A DNA stretch of 36,763 nt from a virus: the IMG/VR virus record IMGVR_UViG_3300046314_000201, positions 1-36,763 of that record. One strand, 5' to 3'. The notes under the pieces were generated by a model, which searched no databases, had not been told where the DNA came from, and was given only the letters and a program-made list of their open reading frames with translations. The first letter of the stretch is position 1. Every line of letters begins with the position of its first letter. Made by a program: the position numbers and the translations under genes. This document shows positions 17,101-23,610 of this stretch, piece after piece.

Positions 17101-17724
17101 AACGGTGAACTGACACTGACTCCTCCCGGCGACGTTTGGGTAGAGGTTTTGGATAACCCAGAAACAGTTGTTCATGCAACTAACATCGAATGGATTTTTG
17201 TCCCGCCAGTTCCGGTTGTAGTTTCACCGCCACCTGCACCAGCACCTGCACCAGAGCCCCCAGTTGTTACCATCACGATTGATGTTCCTGCACCAAGTCC
17301 TGCACCTGCACCAAGTCCTGCACCAAGTCCTGCACCTGTGCCCACAGAGACTGATTTGTGGATATATGGAACTGGAGGAGCAGCATTCTATATTCCAACT
17401 GGAGTTGGAACAACTTCGTCAGGACAGACGTTCACTCGAACAGCAGCCCAAGAAGGTGCAGCAGAACACATTTCGGCTGGAGGAACAATTCAGCAAATTA
17501 TTGCAGTTGGCGCATTTGGTGGGTATACATTGGAACAAGCTGAACAAATTTTGGGAATAGACTTGCCGCTTTTCCAAACCAGATTTGAGACGATGCCAGC
17601 AGCTTTGTTGCCCGGAGCTATCCAAACACCAATAACAAACCCTATAAATGCAATTCCAGTGTCAGTTCCTCCAGTTATACCAACACAAACAGTTCAAACC
17701 CAAAACTCTGTTGGCATAAATTAA
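14182..17724 (+). CDS. Large DUF4815-type tail/baseplate structural protein
   Basis: A 1180-aa protein starting 4 bp after the gp8 stop. The N terminus (NINPWYDDFDKTKGFHRILF, then VQARELTQMQTMLQNQIEQFG, then HVFKHGSMVLPG) is the DUF4815 pattern of environmental T4-like phages. A middle region (VYEISRFEIPAYTYNINDI, NRYSMNDIKNIDDRVSMLEEFSTL) is a coiled segment that precedes beta domains (TNLNPFLVIAWNGELTLTPPGDVWVE). Residues about 1015-1057 form a Pro/Ala/Ser hinge, followed by an unrecognised 125-aa C-terminal domain. In relatives this polypeptide appears to continue into the sequence encoded here by the next gene. It is probably part of the peripheral baseplate or a fibre network. Confidence 0.75.
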   Translation: METNFNINPWYDDFDKTKGFHRILFNPTFAVQARELTQMQTMLQNQIEQFGSHVFKHGSMVLPGNSDVELSVPYVKIQPTYNSSTVDFSAFNEKIIVGQSSGVRAYVKKSIGSTNTDPITFYLSYLSGGNNSELTFLDGETLYVEGQTSLSCSTHSTNSIGLGAVAFIKAGVFYVNGHFVYCHPQIEVISKYSSSPSVHVLLKIVEETINSSADGSLLDPAQGTYNFAAPGADRFKISLNLTTLPLGSPISDNFIEIMRFEEGVMTEHVRSPKYNELEKSLATRTYDESGDYIVNGFDTKIREHKKTRINDGVYEAGNLEKFVYNVSSGKAYFHGFPIEKISGTTIVADKARTTTHVKQTEATLKPSYGQFFFASMAVGSLDIFNRELIQLWDISSSTGGTQIGTAKVLYIDYHSGDGTNTIYKIFVSDVYLATGTYDDIGSIRTASGEFFAQVSSEYDVPLSSGTYSVGEVVVHSTSLRTATVAFYDLSRGKLYAHRHTIADAPKTGDLIVGASTQVVIKSKKTITNNGQVGCIFKLPTTATKALKNSANAFDLEYTHTIRLLIPEGSTTTPTVTGTIVPIEVGNFIALTSSGSDSIGNYSINGTGTAIVRSSPAPIGGVSVYAQVNVEGATPRTKSLTNYSTTKPSTANVTLDHADVYEIVSVICGGVETINLWTLDSGANDYEYGLSKLKLKTGYTLPSGTLTISYKYFFHTPGDFFSVDSYNGILSENIPTYESVATGQRYSLRDVIDFRKTYYSPSNIVVSDTIVTTSVQKYIGRIDSICLTKDSKFKVLSGTPSDKPNPPQIPEDVYEISRFEIPAYTYNINDISETRVAVNRYSMNDIKNIDDRVSMLEEFSTLSAAESALMSIPVIDDATGIERFKSGYLIESMEDPFGMADITNDGFSASLNSKLGIYPRVEQDVISMVLWNATSGGYRISNGVLTLNYTEVPLAEVGVSSRVTNLNPFLVIAWNGELTLTPPGDVWVEVLDNPETVVHATNIEWIFVPPVPVVVSPPPAPAPAPEPPVVTITIDVPAPSPAPAPSPAPSPAPVPTETDLWIYGTGGAAFYIPTGVGTTSSGQTFTRTAAQEGAAEHISAGGTIQQIIAVGAFGGYTLEQAEQILGIDLPLFQTRFETMPAALLPGAIQTPITNPINAIPVSVPPVIPTQTVQTQNSVGIN
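17229..17340 (+). repeat. CCTGCACC-type microrepeats encoding Pro/Ala/Ser hinge
   Basis: Tandem and near-tandem copies of CCTGCACCA and CCTGCACCAAGT encode PAPAPAPEPP and PAPSPAPAPSPAPSPAPVP. This is a flexible linker in the DUF4815-type protein. The DNA-level identity of the copies makes this a likely site of slippage or recombination between related phages. Confidence 0.8.
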
Positions 17725-17759
17725 CCAAAAGGTAAAGATCCAACTGATCTATAAAATTT

Positions 17760-17791
17760 TAGGAGACCGTCTTGAGCAAGACGGTCTCCTA
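17760..17791. other. Perfect hairpin without T-run
   Basis: TAGGAGACCGTCTTG pairs perfectly with CAAGACGGTCTCCTA around an AG centre (about 14-15 bp stem). On the plus strand no T-run follows. On the minus strand the hairpin is followed by TAAAATTTT. It lies between the two DUF4815-related genes and 8 bp before a late-promoter-like octamer. It may be an mRNA 3'-end stabiliser, a processing site, or a terminator acting without a U-tract. Confidence 0.75.
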
Positions 17792-17798
17792 TACGAGT

Positions 17799-17806
17799 GA
17801 TAAATA
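17799..17806 (+). promoter_or_regulatory. Candidate T4-type late promoter (GATAAATA)
   Basis: GATAAATA differs from TATAAATA at one position. It lies in the 105-bp gap before the 810-aa gene, 24 bp from its ATG and just after the hairpin. An AGGAAC ribosome binding region is between them. Confidence 0.6.
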
Positions 17807-17829
17807 TGATAACACATTAGGAACATTCT

Positions 17830-20262
17830 ATGGCAACTTCAATTTCTCGAACCCTCGCATCACGAAATTCTATTACGTATATCCGACCATCATCCGTTAC
17901 CGTAAGACTTCGGAATGCTCGACCAAACACCAAAATGTTCGTTTTCTTTGATGGAGAAAACGTCAATGAGTATTGTCAACCAATTGACAATACCAACACT
18001 GCCGGTGCTCTAAACGGCGACATCATTAGTAATGGCATTGGTGAATGTTATTTTGTATTCAATATCATTGCTAATCGTTGGTTGTCGGGCGACAGGGAGA
18101 TTATTGTAAGCGATGTTTCCGATCAGTCAATGTTGCTTGTTCATGGAAACGTATATGGCACAGCAAGGGCAGTATATGGTACGAAGGGGACGCTTGAAGT
18201 ATATGACAACACTCGGACAATAACAACAACCGTAACGCAATTTACGAGCGAAGTTCCCCCTGCCAGAAGTGATCCACTCGCTCAGTCATTCTTTACACAT
18301 GGAGTTACTGGGGGGTGCTTCTTGACTTCGGTTGATTTATATTTCCAATCAAAAGATGACACTATTCCAGTTAGAGTAGAGATTCGTAAAATGGAGAATG
18401 GATTTCCAACAGAATTTTCTGATTGGAACGTGGATGCTTTTGCAACGAGAAACCCAGAACATATTTTCGTATCCAATAATGCATTTGTCCCAACTCGATT
18501 TGTGTTCAATGCTCCAGTGTATCTTGAAGAAGATAGAGATTACTGTTTTGTTGTCATGTCCAACTCAAACAAATATAATCTTTGGACGTCAAGAATGGGA
18601 GAGAAGTCCATTGAGAATGGTAGAACAATTTTCTCACAACCTCACGTTGGGTCGATGTTCAAGTCGCAAAACAACTACACGTGGACGCCGGAACAGTCTG
18701 AAGACATTAAATTTAAGCTGAATATAGCAAAATTTGACACATCGACCCCAAGCGATTTGACCTTTATTGCGAACGCAACTCCACATACTGTTTCTGGTAA
18801 AATGTTTACGACAACAGCGGGATCGGACATTGTTAAGTTTTCGTCAACGGCACAGCATGGATTGACTGTTGGTTCCAAACTAAAACTTGATGTGGATGTT
18901 GATGGGGAATATAACGGCATTCCCGGACAAAATCTACATGGAACATGGAATGTTTATCGAGTTTTGTCTGATTATGTCGTGGAGTTTATTGTTGGAGCAG
19001 CAGCAACTGTATCTGGAAAAATAGAATCCAGTAACATCATTCGAGGAATTCACGTTGCAGATGGTGGTAGAAATTACACAAACGCCACAACCATTACTAT
19101 ATCTTCTCCTCCAAACGGAGTAACGGCAACGGCTGTTCCAGTAGTCATCAATGGGAAGATTTCTCGTGTAGAAATCACCAATAAAGGTTCTGGATACACG
19201 AGCACCCCAACAATCAGTATTATTGGAGCCGGAACTGGAGCCCAAATCAGGACTACTGTTGAACCGAACTTTGTTATCACAACAAATAAAAAGCTACATC
19301 ATATTTCACCTCAATTTTTAACAAAAACTTTTCAAGACACCGAGGTTAAAACTTCAGTCAAGACTACAACTGAAGGATATGGTGTTGGTGAAACAATAGA
19401 ACTCCAAGTGGATGCCAACATCTCGTTGAATAATCCAGTTCTGCTCGCATCCCGAGATAATGAGTTTTCAATGATGAATAACTCAAATAGCATGGAAATC
19501 GGGGTAGTCATGTCAACGACAAATGAAAACTTGTCTCCAATTATTGACATGAGGACTGGTGTTAATTTCTTTGGATACACAAACGCCATCAATAATCAAT
19601 CAAGGACGGATGACTTAACATCAACGATTTCCAGTTCTGGGATTAGTGGAACGACGATTACATTTGGTGGAATCGGATACACAACTGCACCAAACGTCAC
19701 CGTTTCTGTTTCTGAGATTGAAATATCAACAGACTACATTTTGCCAACAATCACTGCAACAATTTCGTCAGGGGAAGTGACTGGGTTGACTATAATCAAT
19801 AGTGGATATGGTTTGACACAGCCACCAATGATTGTGATTGAGCCTCCACAATCAGGTGTTGCTGCGACAGCATATTGTTCGATTTTCCCTATCAATACGG
19901 AAATTAAGACGAAGGGAAATGCATATTCTCGATACATCACAAAAAAGATTCAGCTTAAAACTGTATCCGATTCAATCAAGCTGTTCTGTACACTTTCATC
20001 TATGCCTGAAACTAATGTTGATTGGTATATCAGGACATCGTTGAGTTCTGATTCAAGCATCCATACTGAAAACGAATGGAAATTGATGAAATGTGACACA
20101 TTACGGAACAAATCAACGAACAGCACAGATTTTCATGAATTTGTCTTTTATCTGAACAACATTTCGCCATTTGATGTATATGACTTGAAAATGGTTCCGT
20201 CGTCAAGCGTATCCACTAAGATGCCATTCATTAAAAAATACAGAGCAATCACATTAGCATGA
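17830..20262 (+). CDS. Large virion structural protein, C-terminal partner of the DUF4815 protein
   Basis: An 810-aa protein. Residues about 13-60 (NSITYIRPSSVTVRLRNA, then PNTKMFVFFDGENVNEYC) and about 155-300 (SDPLAQSFFTHGVTGGCFLTSVDLYF, IPVRVEIRKMENGFPTEF, LEEDRDYCFVVMSNSNKYNLW, GSMFKSQNNYTWTPEQSEDIKF) match what I recall as the second half of the DUF4815 protein in relatives. Repeats of the GSGYTSTPTISIIGAGTGA type occur at about nt 19048-19260, and a related set at 19630-19890. The C terminus (KYRAITLA) is a beta domain with a PEAN-like strand pair. It is beta-rich throughout with no signal peptide. It is likely assembled with the upstream protein into the baseplate periphery or fibres. 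Confidence 0.7.
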   Translation: MATSISRTLASRNSITYIRPSSVTVRLRNARPNTKMFVFFDGENVNEYCQPIDNTNTAGALNGDIISNGIGECYFVFNIIANRWLSGDREIIVSDVSDQSMLLVHGNVYGTARAVYGTKGTLEVYDNTRTITTTVTQFTSEVPPARSDPLAQSFFTHGVTGGCFLTSVDLYFQSKDDTIPVRVEIRKMENGFPTEFSDWNVDAFATRNPEHIFVSNNAFVPTRFVFNAPVYLEEDRDYCFVVMSNSNKYNLWTSRMGEKSIENGRTIFSQPHVGSMFKSQNNYTWTPEQSEDIKFKLNIAKFDTSTPSDLTFIANATPHTVSGKMFTTTAGSDIVKFSSTAQHGLTVGSKLKLDVDVDGEYNGIPGQNLHGTWNVYRVLSDYVVEFIVGAAATVSGKIESSNIIRGIHVADGGRNYTNATTITISSPPNGVTATAVPVVINGKISRVEITNKGSGYTSTPTISIIGAGTGAQIRTTVEPNFVITTNKKLHHISPQFLTKTFQDTEVKTSVKTTTEGYGVGETIELQVDANISLNNPVLLASRDNEFSMMNNSNSMEIGVVMSTTNENLSPIIDMRTGVNFFGYTNAINNQSRTDDLTSTISSSGISGTTITFGGIGYTTAPNVTVSVSEIEISTDYILPTITATISSGEVTGLTIINSGYGLTQPPMIVIEPPQSGVAATAYCSIFPINTEIKTKGNAYSRYITKKIQLKTVSDSIKLFCTLSSMPETNVDWYIRTSLSSDSSIHTENEWKLMKCDTLRNKSTNSTDFHEFVFYLNNISPFDVYDLKMVPSSSVSTKMPFIKKYRAITLA

Positions 20263-20465
20263 TTAGAATCAAGGATCAAATGGGAGAAATCGTTCAAGGA
20301 GCATTTAGAACAGATGCTGGGGCGATTTCAATATATGACCCAGAAGCTCATGGTAAATATATGAAAGAACTGGATAGAGTAAGAGAAGTCCATTCATTGA
20401 ATAAAAAAGTTGACTCTCTTGAAAAACTTGTTCAACAATTAATAACTAAATTGGAAGAAAAATGA
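20259..20465 (+). CDS. Small coiled-coil phage protein
   Basis: A 68-aa protein coupled by ATGA to the upstream structural gene. It opens MIRIKDQMGEIVQGAFRTDAGAI and ends in a Leu/Lys/Glu heptad stretch (LNKKVDSLEKLVQQLITKLEEK), a probable coiled coil. A similar short protein is found near the DUF4815 gene in environmental T4-like phages. Its function is unknown; the coiled coil suggests trimerisation or docking of a fibre. Confidence 0.6.
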   Translation: MIRIKDQMGEIVQGAFRTDAGAISIYDPEAHGKYMKELDRVREVHSLNKKVDSLEKLVQQLITKLEEK

Positions 20466-20644
20466 CTGCTCCACTGACACTTCGCGTTAGAACCCATGCA
20501 GGGGACACTACCATAGCGGTTCCACTAACTATGGAACAAGTTGATGATAACTTCATTGCGTTAAAAGACGCAACAACAACCATTGAACAAACAATCACAG
20601 TTATTGAAGCAGATTCAATTTCAATGGCAATTGCATTGGGATAA
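20462..20644 (+). CDS. Small fibre-cluster protein
   Basis: A 60-aa protein with an ATGA overlap to the gene before. The sequence LTMEQVDDNFIALKDATTTIEQ resembles the LTHTEVDNNF-type segment common near the N terminus of cyanophage fibre proteins. The end, SISMAIALG, is nearly repeated at the end of the 92-aa protein at 22389 (ALALAIALG). It is probably a separately encoded piece of a fibre or its adaptor. Confidence 0.55.
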   Translation: MTAPLTLRVRTHAGDTTIAVPLTMEQVDDNFIALKDATTTIEQTITVIEADSISMAIALG

Positions 20645-20647
20645 ATT

Positions 20648-20935
20648 GTGAGACTTGATGCTCGTATCGAAAAGGAATATATCGAGCAGCGGTTGAGTGA
20701 CATTCAAAAGAAGAATCACACAACCGAAAAGTTAGCCACGCCTGTTCATATCAATGGCATTGAGTTTGATGGCTCACAGGACATCACTATAGCAGCAACA
20801 GGTTCTGGGACGATCGGTGGATTTCCAGTAAACATAACACAAGCAAATGACAATGACGTTCTTGTTTTTAATGCATCAATCGGAGCATGGGTTGATGTTA
20901 ACAAACAAGAAATAGTTGACGGAGGAAACTTTTAA
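20648..20935 (+). CDS. Small fibre protein, GTG start
   Basis: A 95-aa protein starting with GTG 20648, 3 bp after the upstream stop, with a GGGAT ribosome binding region about 8 bp upstream. The N terminus is a short helix (DARIEKEYIEQRLSDIQKKN). Residues about 30-45 read KLATPVHINGIEFDGSQDI, a motif typical of phage fibre shafts and repeated in the 22389 gene. The C-terminal part (NDNDVLVFNASIGAWVDVN) is another common fibre motif. It overlaps the next fibre gene by one base (TAATG). Confidence 0.6.
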   Translation: MRLDARIEKEYIEQRLSDIQKKNHTTEKLATPVHINGIEFDGSQDITIAATGSGTIGGFPVNITQANDNDVLVFNASIGAWVDVNKQEIVDGGNF

Positions 20936-22380
20936 TGGCAAATACGATTAGAATCAAAAGACGCAGTTCTGGTGGAGCAGTTGGAGCACCAGCTTCATTG
21001 CAGAATGCCGAATTGGCATTCAACGAAGCAGACAACACGCTGTATTACGGTAACGGTACTGGTGGGGCTGGTGGCACTGCAACTACGGTAGATGCTATCG
21101 GTGGTCGCGGTGCAGTAACAATGCTAACAGGGAACCAAACGATTGCTGGGATTAAAACATTTTCCAGTTCGCCAGAAGTACCAACAGTTGCAACTTCAGA
21201 TAACTCTGTCAAGGCAGCATCAACTGCATTTGTTAAAGCACAGAACTATATCACTGGAAACCAGTCCATCACTTTTACCGGAGATGCAACTGGTTCTGGC
21301 TCAACCACAGTAGCACTCACCTTGGCGAATAGTGGCGTAACTGCCGGAACATACACGAAACTGACAGTGGATGCTAAGGGTCGAGTAACATCTGGAACAC
21401 AGATGGTTGCTGCCGACATTTCCGACTTCGACACAAGAGTTCGCACGTCTCGTTTGGATCAAATGGCGGTACCAACTGCTGCGGTCTCAATGAACAGTCA
21501 ACGAATCACAAACTTGGCAGCACCAACGGCTGATGCTGATGCTGCAACGAAGCTGTATGTTGATTCCAAAGCAGCGGGATTGGATATTAAAGAATCCGTT
21601 AGAGTAGCAACAACCGCCAACATCACGCTGTCTGGAACCCAAACTATTGATGGAGTGGTTCTGATTGCAGGTGACCGGGTTTTGGTTAAGAATCAAACAA
21701 CTGCGGCTGATAATGGAATTTATGTCGTTGCTGCTGGGGCATGGGCTCGCTCAAGTGATGCAGAAATTTCCGCTGAAGTTACTCCCGGAATGTTTACGTT
21801 CGTTGAAGAAGGAACGGTCAATGCCGACTCTGGGTGGACACTTTCCACCAATGCTCCAATCACACTCGGAACAACATCTCTTACGTTTACTCAATTCTCT
21901 GGTGCTGGCTCATTCACAGCATCTAATGGTGTAACAAAGGTTGGTAATGACTTTCAGTTGACCGGACAAGCATTGGCTTTCCATAACTTGGCGACCAACG
22001 GATTCTCTGCTCGAACTGCTGCTGGGACAGTTGCTGCCCGGTCATTTGCTGTTTCTGGCTCAGGAATTTCGGTAACAAACGCAGATGGTGTTGCAGGTAA
22101 CGTCACATACTCTCTGTCTGCTGCATTGTCTTCTATTGGTGGACTGACTCCTGCTGCTGACAGACTGGCGTATTATACTGGCGCAACAACAGCAGCATTG
22201 GCAACAATCACTTCTTTTGGTAGGTCTATCATTGATGACATTGATGCTACTACGACAAGAGCGACGCTTGGGCTTGGTACCATCTCCACACAGGACGCAT
22301 CCAACGTAAATATCACTGGTGGTAGTATTGTTGGTCTAACGACTTTCGATAATATCGTTATTGATGGTGGAACATTCTAA
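20935..22380 (+). CDS. Tail fibre protein
   Basis: A 481-aa protein. The N-terminal module (MANTIRIKRRSSGGAVGAPASLQNAELAFNE) is a widely used phage fibre start. A shaft with repeated short motifs follows (TLANSGVTAGTYTKLTVDAKGRVTSGTQ, AAPTADADAATKLYVDSKAAG). Residues about 215-325 (SVRVATTANITLSGTQTIDG, LVKNQTTAADNGIYVV, GWTLSTNAPITLGTTSLTF) form a beta domain common in fibres of diverse phages. The C terminus (TRATLGLGTISTQDASNVNITGG) is another widespread tip module. It is likely a trimeric receptor-binding or short-fibre-like protein. Confidence 0.75.
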   Translation: MANTIRIKRRSSGGAVGAPASLQNAELAFNEADNTLYYGNGTGGAGGTATTVDAIGGRGAVTMLTGNQTIAGIKTFSSSPEVPTVATSDNSVKAASTAFVKAQNYITGNQSITFTGDATGSGSTTVALTLANSGVTAGTYTKLTVDAKGRVTSGTQMVAADISDFDTRVRTSRLDQMAVPTAAVSMNSQRITNLAAPTADADAATKLYVDSKAAGLDIKESVRVATTANITLSGTQTIDGVVLIAGDRVLVKNQTTAADNGIYVVAAGAWARSSDAEISAEVTPGMFTFVEEGTVNADSGWTLSTNAPITLGTTSLTFTQFSGAGSFTASNGVTKVGNDFQLTGQALAFHNLATNGFSARTAAGTVAARSFAVSGSGISVTNADGVAGNVTYSLSAALSSIGGLTPAADRLAYYTGATTAALATITSFGRSIIDDIDATTTRATLGLGTISTQDASNVNITGGSIVGLTTFDNIVIDGGTF

Positions 22381-22388
22381 GTGATTAA

Positions 22389-22667
22389 ATGGCGAATACA
22401 ATCTTATCGAAACGATCAGGAGTGGCTGGTGCTGCTCCTAACTCTCTTCAGTATGGCGAAGTTGCGATTAACTACGCAGATGGTAAGATGTTCTACAAAG
22501 ACACTGGAAATACCATCCGTGTTGTTGGATATAACTGGAACGTGGCTTCGGCAACAAAATTGGCAACAGCAAGAACCATCAACGGCGTTGCTTTTGATGG
22601 AACCCAAGACATAACAATACCCAGCGACACATCTGATGCGCTGGCTTTAGCGATTGCGCTCGGATGA
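22389..22667 (+). CDS. Small chimeric fibre protein
   Basis: A 92-aa protein. Residues 1-45 (MANTILSKRSGVAGAAPNSLQYGEVAINY) parallel the start of the 481-aa fibre. Residues about 55-77 (ATKLATARTINGVAFDGTQDI) parallel the 95-aa protein. The end (ALALAIALG) parallels the 60-aa protein. It therefore looks like a fused short copy of the modules encoded just upstream. It ends in an ATGA overlap with the 2H phosphoesterase gene. It may be a fibre adaptor, or a duplicate left by module shuffling. Confidence 0.65.
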   Translation: MANTILSKRSGVAGAAPNSLQYGEVAINYADGKMFYKDTGNTIRVVGYNWNVASATKLATARTINGVAFDGTQDITIPSDTSDALALAIALG

Positions 22668-23170
22668 ACATATTTCTCAATTACCTCAAAGAAGCAACTG
22701 ACACCAAGAAAGGAAACTACGTTTCTATTGGTGTTTCTTCCATGCCTAAAATTGAAATTGAACCAAAAACAGGAAAGATTTCAAAAGAGTTTCACGTAAC
22801 ATTGATGTATTCAAAAGAATCGACTCGAAACCCAAATACCATCAAGAGAAATGTTGAAAAGAAGTTTCCGAACAAAATCGAAACAAAAATCTCACATGCG
22901 TCTGGATTTGATTCAGAAGAAGATGGAGTGACGTGTATCGTTTTGGAGTTGGAAGATTCGGGATTGAGTAAAATCCACGAATACCTCAAGATGGAAGGGT
23001 TGAAACACTCGTACAATGATTTCAAACCACATCTAACCTTGTTCTATGATGTGAATACCGATGAAGCAAAATCTCTTATTGAGAAATTGAATGCTTCTGA
23101 TGTTATCGGAAAGCCTGTTGTTTTGTCTGGTTTTGATTCAACTACTGTCAAAGAGGACTGGAACGAATGA
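22664..23170 (+). CDS. 2H phosphoesterase, Acb1-like anti-CBASS candidate, with possible head-targeting leader
   Basis: A 168-aa protein with the two signature H-x-T motifs of the 2H phosphoesterase superfamily: His44-Val-Thr46 (KEFHVTLMYS) and His123-Leu-Thr125 (KPHLTLFYDV), each on a predicted strand. T4 Acb1 (57B, about 152 aa), which cleaves CBASS cyclic oligonucleotide signals, has the same architecture, with the first motif at the same position as I recall. RNA 2',3'-cyclic phosphodiesterase or ligase-like activity is the alternative. The N terminus MNIFLNYLKE|A looks like the ten-residue capsid-targeting sequence of T4 internal proteins and has an L-x-E|A site for the gp21 protease. 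The gene is coupled to the fibre gene upstream by ATGA. The superfamily call is strong; the substrate is inferred. Confidence 0.75.
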   Translation: MNIFLNYLKEATDTKKGNYVSIGVSSMPKIEIEPKTGKISKEFHVTLMYSKESTRNPNTIKRNVEKKFPNKIETKISHASGFDSEEDGVTCIVLELEDSGLSKIHEYLKMEGLKHSYNDFKPHLTLFYDVNTDEAKSLIEKLNASDVIGKPVVLSGFDSTTVKEDWNE

Positions 23171-23586
23171 TGAAAATAGCTCTATACAAAGGCCCACCTT
23201 CAATCAACAAAGATTTTGTCCATTGGATTTCTCATTGGGCAATTTGTGCCAGATCGTTTAGCAAATACTCTCATGTTGAATTGGTTATTGATGGACAATG
23301 CTACTCAAGTTCTTCCCGTGATGGTGGAGTTCGTTCAAAAATAATTGACTTGAATTCCGGCAAATGGGATGTGGTTGATGTTGAAGGGGACGAACAGTTT
23401 GCATTGGCTTATATGATTGAGCGACTCGGAAACAGTTACGATTGGTGGGGAATCGTTCGATTCATCATCCCATTTGTCCCACAAAAGAACGGTCAAGAAT
23501 TTTGCTCAGAGATTGTTGCTGGTGCATTGGGAGCAGAATGTCCCGAAGATTATTTTCCGGCTGATTGTATTCGTTTTGCTAAGTAA
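23167..23586 (+). CDS. Permuted NlpC/P60-like (YiiX-type) papain-fold protein
   Basis: A 139-aa protein; the start ATGATG overlaps the 2H gene stop. His36 in KYSHVELVIDGQCYSSS and Cys113 in QEFCSEIVAGALG give the reversed order (His before Cys) typical of circularly permuted NlpC/P60 proteins such as YiiX/YebB. The segment SYDWWGIVRFIIPF between them is also typical of the family. Members hydrolyse amide or thioester bonds in peptidoglycan, lipids or proteins. No signal peptide is present. It could be a cell-wall or lipid amidase used in entry or lysis, or an intracellular effector. It lies between the 2H phosphoesterase and the 637-aa protein. Confidence 0.7.
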   Translation: MMKIALYKGPPSINKDFVHWISHWAICARSFSKYSHVELVIDGQCYSSSSRDGGVRSKIIDLNSGKWDVVDVEGDEQFALAYMIERLGNSYDWWGIVRFIIPFVPQKNGQEFCSEIVAGALGAECPEDYFPADCIRFAK

Positions 23587-23610
23587 TAGATAACAAAGAA
23601 AGAGTGTATC

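Noticed and set aside
22381-22614. 77-codon frame starting with GTG overlapping the small chimeric fibre gene
   Set aside because: It is a frame shadow of the 22389 gene. The translated composition is Leu/Gln-rich without any domain, and the ribosome binding signals fit 22389 better.
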